Origin: Planctomycetota bacterium
Lineage (GTDB): Bacteria; Planctomycetota; Phycisphaerae; WQYP01
Length of the DNA: 11,312 bases
Assembly: GCA_021780285.1 (NCBI GenBank)
Contig: JAJXZA010000317.1
Coordinates: 1 to 11,312, forward strand
Direction of reading: 5' to 3'
Below the pieces are notes generated by a model. That model ran no database searches. It was not told the origin of the DNA and saw only the letters and a program-made list of their open reading frames with translations. The position numbers and the translations under genes are program-made. Every line of letters begins with the position of its first letter. Within the stretch, counting starts at the first letter, position 1. This document shows, piece by piece, positions 7,050 to 11,312 of the stretch.

Positions 7050-7085
7050 ATGGAAGTAAGGGTTTTGCGTTAAGGCGTTGTTGTC

Positions 7086-7820
7086 ATGGCAAAGACGGTC
7101 AGGTCTGCAGGTACTCGTAAAACAACTGTGAGCCAGAGGCGCGTACTTACCGTGTTAAGTTCGCTGGTAGCGAGCCTGACGGTGGGCGCTGGTTTGCTGA
7201 TGTTGCTTGAAGGCCAGCCGATCACCAGCCCGGTTAGGTCTTTGTCGGCGACGACCCAGACGAACAACAATTTTTCTCGCGCTATCAATCCGCTTGGGGC
7301 ATTGCAGCCAAACCGCTGGAACTATATCATCATCTACCAGTCGGACAGTTTGGCGGGCGATGCGTCCGACCTGGCCGACGGTGTTCTACCGGGAGGACAA
7401 GTTGGAAAAGCGATGGATATGCGTTCGGCTCAAGAGCAGGCACAGCATGTTTGGCCGGTAGATTTTCACTTTGTTGTAGACAACGGCCAAAACTCCGACC
7501 GCAAGGCTGATGGAACCGTAGAGGTTGGATCATCTTGGTTGGCACAGCGTAGCACAGCACCCGTATGCCAATGGCCCGATTATCGAAATCATAATTATTT
7601 ACCTTATAAAAACGCCGTTGGCATTTGCATGATCGGCAACCTTAACGTTCAAGGTTTTTCCAGCAACCAAGTTGATTCGCTGGCCAAGCTCACCCGAGCC
7701 TTGCAGAGCAAGCTGAACATTCCCGCGTCGCGCGTAGTATTTCAGTGGCAAATTACGGGCCATCAAACGCAGGCTCAAGCCGCCTTTACCCGGCGGTTCC
7801 AGCAGATGCTGGCCCACTGA
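7086..7820 (+). CDS. Membrane-anchored PGRP/amidase_2-like protein, probably not catalytic
   Basis: The 244-residue product begins with a basic N-terminus and a hydrophobic segment (about 20-42), a signal anchor or uncleaved signal, so the rest should be periplasmic. Residues about 78-240 follow the order of a peptidoglycan recognition / N-acetylmuramoyl-L-alanine amidase domain: NYIIIYQS (79-86) at the place of IVIHHS, DFHFVVDNG (126-134) at the place of YHFVIGNG, VEVG (145-148), AVGICMIGNL (177-186), helix to NIPASRVV (211-218), and ITGHQ (223-227) at the place of GHRD. The first zinc His of the family is Tyr84 here, and the Cys or Asp that follows GH is not evident, while His226 remains. 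Cell-wall binding without cleavage is therefore inferred. It heads a rightward group with a kinase (158 bp gap) and phosphoesterase. Start ATG 7086 suits the promoter at 7021-7049. Fold assignment is by eye, so moderate. Confidence 0.72.
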   Translation: MAKTVRSAGTRKTTVSQRRVLTVLSSLVASLTVGAGLLMLLEGQPITSPVRSLSATTQTNNNFSRAINPLGALQPNRWNYIIIYQSDSLAGDASDLADGVLPGGQVGKAMDMRSAQEQAQHVWPVDFHFVVDNGQNSDRKADGTVEVGSSWLAQRSTAPVCQWPDYRNHNYLPYKNAVGICMIGNLNVQGFSSNQVDSLAKLTRALQSKLNIPASRVVFQWQITGHQTQAQAAFTRRFQQMLAH

Positions 7821-7978
7821 TCTTGGTCTTTGACGTCGGCTGCGATCCGTTCGCCCTGTTCTTCCACCGCATGTGTGTACCCGTGAGGTAGCGGCTGCTT
7901 TTGGACGCTGCTGAGGTGCCCAGAAGGGCGGCTTTGTGTATTGGCAAAGCTTCCTGTGGAAATGGAAAAAGCGATTTG

Positions 7979-8878
7979 ATGGATAGCGCCCCCGAATTTT
8001 CTGATTTTGAAGTGCTTTCGACGCTGGGTTACGGCGCTCGCAGCACGATTTATGCCGTTTGCGAAAAGCGAACCGGGCAACTCTACGCGCTTAAGCGAGT
8101 CCTCAGGCGCAGCGCCGAGGACGACCGCTTCCTGGAACAGGCGACCCAGGAGTACGAAATCAGCAGTCAGTTTGATCATCCGGTGCTGCGCAAGAGCCAT
8201 CGGCTGATTCGCCGGCGCAAACTCCTCACGGTGACCGAATTGCATCTGCTCATGGACCTTGTTGATGGCACTTCGATAGATTCGGACCGGCCGGGGTCTC
8301 TGCGCAGTTTGCTGGATGTGTCGTGCGCGGTGGCGCGGGGGCTTTCCGCCATGCATAAGCTGGGCTTTGTCCATGCGGACATTAAACCCAACAATATTTT
8401 GATCACCTCCGACAATGGCTGCAAAATTATTGACTTTGGCCAGAGCTGCGCAATCGGCACGGTTAAAACGCGTATCCAGGGCACGCCCGATTACATCGCG
8501 CCGGAGCAGGTTGCTCTTGGCCCGCTCACTCCTGCCACTGACATCTTTAATTTTGGAGCCACTCTTTACTGGTGCGTCACCGACCGGCATGTGCCGACGG
8601 TCATTCCGCGCCGGCGGCAGGGCGTTGCGGCCATTGCGTCGCAGGCGCTGATGGCGCCCCATGAGTTAAATCCACGGATTCCGCTCGCCCTGTCAAAGCT
8701 GATTATTGAGTGTGTTGAGAATCGTCCGGCCAAGCGCCCGGCCAGCATGGACGATGTGCTGAGCCGACTTGAGTTTGTGCTTAGCCTCAATGCGGCTGTT
8801 CGCCTCGATGAGGCCATTGGCGTTAATACGGCAAAAGATGAAGCAACGGAAAACGCCGAGGCTGATACGGTATCATGA
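7979..8878 (+). CDS. Soluble Hanks-type Ser/Thr protein kinase
   Basis: This is a eukaryote-like protein kinase of 299 residues, consisting of a kinase domain and a short acidic tail. Seen in order: glycine loop LGYGARSTIY (16-25), ATP-binding Lys39 in YALKRV, a helix C Glu around 58-60, catalytic loop HADIKPNN (132-139; D134, K136, N139), DFG (152-154) and the activation segment ending GTPDYIAPE (168-176), then TDIFNFG (187-193). All main catalytic residues are present, so it should be active. The loop is HAD instead of HRD, making it a non-RD kinase. No TM helix or PASTA repeats occur, unlike PknB. I chose ATG 7979 because the kinase fold begins there and GGAAA lies at 7964-7968; a TTG at 7901 would add 26 unlikely residues. 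The metallophosphoesterase 93 bp downstream could be the opposing enzyme. Substrates are unknown. Confidence 0.9.
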   Translation: MDSAPEFSDFEVLSTLGYGARSTIYAVCEKRTGQLYALKRVLRRSAEDDRFLEQATQEYEISSQFDHPVLRKSHRLIRRRKLLTVTELHLLMDLVDGTSIDSDRPGSLRSLLDVSCAVARGLSAMHKLGFVHADIKPNNILITSDNGCKIIDFGQSCAIGTVKTRIQGTPDYIAPEQVALGPLTPATDIFNFGATLYWCVTDRHVPTVIPRRRQGVAAIASQALMAPHELNPRIPLALSKLIIECVENRPAKRPASMDDVLSRLEFVLSLNAAVRLDEAIGVNTAKDEATENAEADTVS

Positions 8879-8971
8879 CGGCCGTGGCACGAAGCAGCGC
8901 GGGTTGGCGGACTCGCGCGGTGGCGCCTGATTTGGAAATCCGCTGCATGGCTTCGAGATGGATTACGCAGC

Positions 8972-9823
8972 ATGTCGGCAGGACACGCCATTGATGTTTT
9001 ACAACAGGCCGCCGATAACAATCGGTTTGACCCTATTCGCTCGGCTCAAATGTTATACTTTCCGTCGGTGGGTGAACTGCTGGTAACGGGTGACTTGCAC
9101 AATCATCGCCGCAATTTTGAGCGCATTGTCAAGGCGGCGGCGCTGGATATGTTTCCGCGACGGCACGTGCTGCTGCAGGAAATCATTCATGGCGGGGCGC
9201 TTGGGCCTGACGGCGAAGACACCAGTCTGGATCTCCTGTTGGACGCTGTAGAGTGGTCGGTTAAATTTCCGAGGCAAGTGCATTTTCTTCTGGCCAACCA
9301 CGACTGGGCTCAAATTTTCGGCATGGCGATCCTGAAGGAAGGGTATGATCTTACCGAGCGATTTTCGCGGGCCTTTACCGTGCGCTTTGGCGGCCGCGCC
9401 GATGCCGTTCGTGAAGCATTTCGGAGGTTTGTGCTAAGCATGCCGCTGGCGGGCATAACGGTTACCGGCATTTTCTTGAGCCACTCGCTGCCCACCTGGC
9501 GAGATCTGGGCGATTTTGACTCTACCATTTTGCGGCGCCCGCTTGTTGAAAGCGATTACCTGCGCAATGGCCCGGTATACAAATTGCTGTGGGGGCGATC
9601 GCAAACGGAGAACTCGCTCGATAAGCTGTCGAAAATGTGGTTTTCGGAACTCTTTATTTGCGGCCACCAGCAGCAGGACAAGGGCTGGGGAGTTTTAGCC
9701 AAAAGAATGTTTATTGTGGATTCTTCGCATAATCATGGCGTTATGCTGCCGCTGGATTTGAGTCGCCAGCATACCATTGATGATTTCAAAAAAGCCATCA
9801 TGCCGCTGGCCGCCATTGCCTGA
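8972..9823 (+). CDS. Metallophosphoesterase, PPP-like (calcineurin fold)
   Basis: The 283-residue product shows the metallophosphoesterase signature: GDLHNH (40-45; D41, H43), LQEIIHGG (68-75), LANHDW (107-112; N109, H110), FLSHS (168-172; H171), and GHQQQ (231-235; H232), ending in VDSSHNHG (249-256). These match the metal-binding loops GDxHG, GDxVDRG, GNHE, HGG and GHT of PPP-type phosphatases. Oddities are Glu70 where the second loop normally has the bridging Asp, and ANHD in place of GNHE. No signal peptide or TM is seen, so it should be cytoplasmic. The gene follows the kinase on the same strand, so removal of phosphate from proteins is the obvious guess, but nucleotide or other small substrates are equally open. 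The RBS is weak (GATGGA before ATG 8972). The next gene converges on it with only a 27-bp gap and no visible terminator. Confidence 0.85.
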   Translation: MSAGHAIDVLQQAADNNRFDPIRSAQMLYFPSVGELLVTGDLHNHRRNFERIVKAAALDMFPRRHVLLQEIIHGGALGPDGEDTSLDLLLDAVEWSVKFPRQVHFLLANHDWAQIFGMAILKEGYDLTERFSRAFTVRFGGRADAVREAFRRFVLSMPLAGITVTGIFLSHSLPTWRDLGDFDSTILRRPLVESDYLRNGPVYKLLWGRSQTENSLDKLSKMWFSELFICGHQQQDKGWGVLAKRMFIVDSSHNHGVMLPLDLSRQHTIDDFKKAIMPLAAIA

Positions 9824-9850
9824 CGAGTCGGCAGTCCTGTTTTGGCCTTG

Positions 9851-11143
9851 TTATGGCGGGACGCTCTCAACCGGACCGAGTACTTGCGTCTGGGAGCGGC
9901 TGCGCATGCGATAGCGAATGCCCCGCCAGACCAGAATGCGGCCAAACCCGGCCTGTAGCAGTGCGGTCAGCATAAACAGTTGTGCCAGAGGAATGCCTAA
10001 AATAAACCAACGGGCGGCGGGCCTGATGGCTGCCCAATGCTTCGGCAGCAGCCGCCGTGCCGCCGCCAAAAGCATTAAGCCGCGCAGGATGCTTAGCGAG
10101 CAGAGACAAATAAATACCGCTGCGCACCACGGCCACCAGGTCTTATGCTCAATCAGGCCGGCAATGGCAAACGCCCAGCTTCCAAGCAGGGCGAACAAGT
10201 ACAAAAGTGCGCCACTCAGGGCCGCCAGCCAAATACGCAGCGAGCATATTCGCGTAATGCGCAGTTGTCGCACGACAAATTCGCGCAGGCTTGTCGCGGT
10301 AAACGACGCCCGTGACGCTACGAGGCATTGCGGAACAAAGTGAATCTTGCGGCGACTCGCCTTTTTTACCTGCCAGGTTAAAGCGTAGTCATCACTCAAG
10401 GCGCCCTGCCAGGCGTCATACACCCCGTAATTGAAAAAGTCTTCCCGACGGATTGCCATCGAGCCGCCCCAGGCCACCGCCCGCCGATAAGGCCCTAAAA
10501 AGCTGCCGACCATTGCATTCAGCAGGCAAAGGAGATGATTGGCTCCGGTGGGTTGTGCCGGCACATAAAAGCGATAGCCGGTGGTGGCTCCAATGTGCGG
10601 GCCATAGTGCAGCGGCTGAACCAGCGCGTGGAGCCAGTTGGCATTGGGATGGGCGTCAGCGTCCATAAAGGCCAGAATGTCGTCGGCCGAGCTTGTGGCG
10701 GCTACGCCTGCAAGCTGATTATGCACTTTCTGGCCGCGATGCTGGGCATTGCCTGCAACCACTACCATAACGCGCTGCGGCTGCTGCCGCACTAAAACAT
10801 CGAGGAGCCGGCATACAGGATCGTCTGCGGATTGCACCACAAAAATCAACCGATAGCGGGGATAATTTTGCTGCAGCAGCGCCTCAAGGTTTCCGCGTGT
10901 ATCTTCATCTGATCCTTTAATCGGCACGATGACAGCAACTTTGGCGGTTGCCGGCTCAAGCGGGCGAGCAACCACCTGCGGCATGCGGTAGCCGAAAAAC
11001 TGCGCTACGCGCAGCGTCCACACTGCAATCGCAAGCGCCAAAAGCCACAACAACCAAATGGCTAAGACAATCCAAAACACGCCGAACGCAACTCCCCAAC
11101 ACGAAAAACCCCCGATGGCCCCAACCGATGTTATCAACATCAC
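9851..11143 (-). CDS. Membrane GT2/GT21-like glycosyltransferase
   Basis: The 430-residue protein has a TM segment at about 17-45, a cytoplasmic GT-A domain (about 66-290) and two to three further TM segments (about 291-320, 326-350, 367-392). Motifs: VIVPIKGSDEDTRGNLEALL (71-90), DDP (107-109), MDADAHPN (160-167, the DxD site), WGGSMAIRRE (215-224), LSDDYAL (249-255), and RQLRI (282-286). The overall plan resembles ceramide glucosyltransferases and bacterial HpnI-type enzymes, which transfer a sugar from a nucleotide donor to a membrane lipid. The last residue of the (Q/R)xxRW motif is Ile here, so donor or acceptor may differ. The first codon is GTG at 11141-11143, followed directly by ATG (11138-11140); no good RBS precedes either. 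It converges on the phosphoesterase gene. The lipid acceptor cannot be told from sequence. Confidence 0.87.
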   Translation of the reverse strand: MMLITSVGAIGGFSCWGVAFGVFWIVLAIWLLWLLALAIAVWTLRVAQFFGYRMPQVVARPLEPATAKVAVIVPIKGSDEDTRGNLEALLQQNYPRYRLIFVVQSADDPVCRLLDVLVRQQPQRVMVVVAGNAQHRGQKVHNQLAGVAATSSADDILAFMDADAHPNANWLHALVQPLHYGPHIGATTGYRFYVPAQPTGANHLLCLLNAMVGSFLGPYRRAVAWGGSMAIRREDFFNYGVYDAWQGALSDDYALTWQVKKASRRKIHFVPQCLVASRASFTATSLREFVVRQLRITRICSLRIWLAALSGALLYLFALLGSWAFAIAGLIEHKTWWPWCAAVFICLCSLSILRGLMLLAAARRLLPKHWAAIRPAARWFILGIPLAQLFMLTALLQAGFGRILVWRGIRYRMRSRSQTQVLGPVESVPP

Positions 11144-11190
11144 CGGAGAATCGGAATTACATTAAGAGGATGATAACCCAACTTCCTCAC

Positions 11191-11203
11191 TTTGCATTGC
11201 AAA
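11191..11203. promoter_or_regulatory. Perfect palindrome upstream of the glycosyltransferase
   Basis: TTTGCATTGCAAA is a perfect 6-1-6 inverted repeat, 47 bp before the glycosyltransferase start on the minus strand. It could be a regulator binding site. No clear -35/-10 pair was found around it. The rest of 11144-11312 shows no gene. Confidence 0.35.
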
Positions 11204-11312
11204 CGTGTAACATCTGAGCCGGTTGCGTTGTCTTAAACCGCTTGACTGAAGCTGATTTGTGCAGAGGCGGTGAAAGGCGTTACCCGCAGATGTGAGGCAT
11301 CAGGTCGTTTTA

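Larger units (their letters stand above)
6470..7085. other. 616-bp intergenic region, no convincing gene
   Basis: This stretch separates a leftward gene from a rightward gene, so it should hold both promoters. Short open frames here (for example 6741-6938 and 6534-6725, plus strand) lack RBSs and have unnatural compositions. I found no tRNA, tmRNA, RNase P or SRP RNA signature. It contains several small hairpins: 6506-6528, 6669-6689 (GCCGG/CCGGC), 6783-6797 (TCGGG/CCCGA) and 6827-6842 (TGCTGA/TCAGCA with a TAAG loop). It also has a 12-bp direct repeat, and turns AT-rich towards 7000-7050 where the promoter lies. An unannotated small RNA or a long structured leader is possible but unproven. 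Confidence 0.6.

Noticed and set aside
6470..7085. A structured RNA such as tmRNA, RNase P RNA, SRP RNA or a known riboswitch
   Set aside because: None of the conserved core sequences could be found by eye; a covariance search would settle it.
7775..8662. 295-residue minus-strand frame across the kinase
   Set aside because: The plus-strand kinase has all catalytic motifs; the reverse frame has none.

Overview
The window looks like a chromosomal segment from a Gram-negative, moderately GC-rich bacterium, most probably a planctomycete of the Phycisphaerae type. Three things point there: a single-chain SecD-SecF fusion with enlarged periplasmic domains directly behind yajC, a lipid A gene (lpxB), and a soluble Hanks-type kinase next to a metallophosphoesterase. 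The assignment is from family knowledge, not from a marker gene.

Layout. (1) 45-4208, plus strand: yajC and a secDF fusion, the accessory part of the Sec export machinery. (2) 4300-5487, plus: lpxB (lipid A disaccharide synthase). Its conserved N-terminus lies upstream of the first ordinary start codon, so initiation appears to use AUC or AUA behind a perfect AGGAGG, unless the sequence has an error. (3) 5441-6469, minus: a two-TM protein with TPR-like helical repeats, of unknown function. Its 3' end overlaps lpxB tail to tail by 47 bp. (4) 6470-7085: 616 bp without a convincing gene, holding hairpins, a 12-bp direct repeat, an AT-rich palindrome and a good sigma70-type promoter facing right. 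(5) 7086-9823, plus: a membrane-anchored PGRP/amidase-like protein that has lost probable zinc ligands, a soluble Ser/Thr kinase and a PPP-like metallophosphoesterase, possibly one signalling unit. (6) 9851-11143, minus: a membrane GT2/GT21-like glycosyltransferase converging on the phosphoesterase, with a perfect short palindrome upstream.

Together the genes are mostly about the cell envelope: protein export, lipid A synthesis, a possible peptidoglycan-binding sensor, and lipid glycosylation. No tRNA, rRNA, CRISPR array, transposase or phage gene was seen. The points most worth checking are the lpxB start, an apparent internal duplication inside the SecF periplasmic domain, the helical insert in SecD, and the amidase-like/kinase/phosphatase set.
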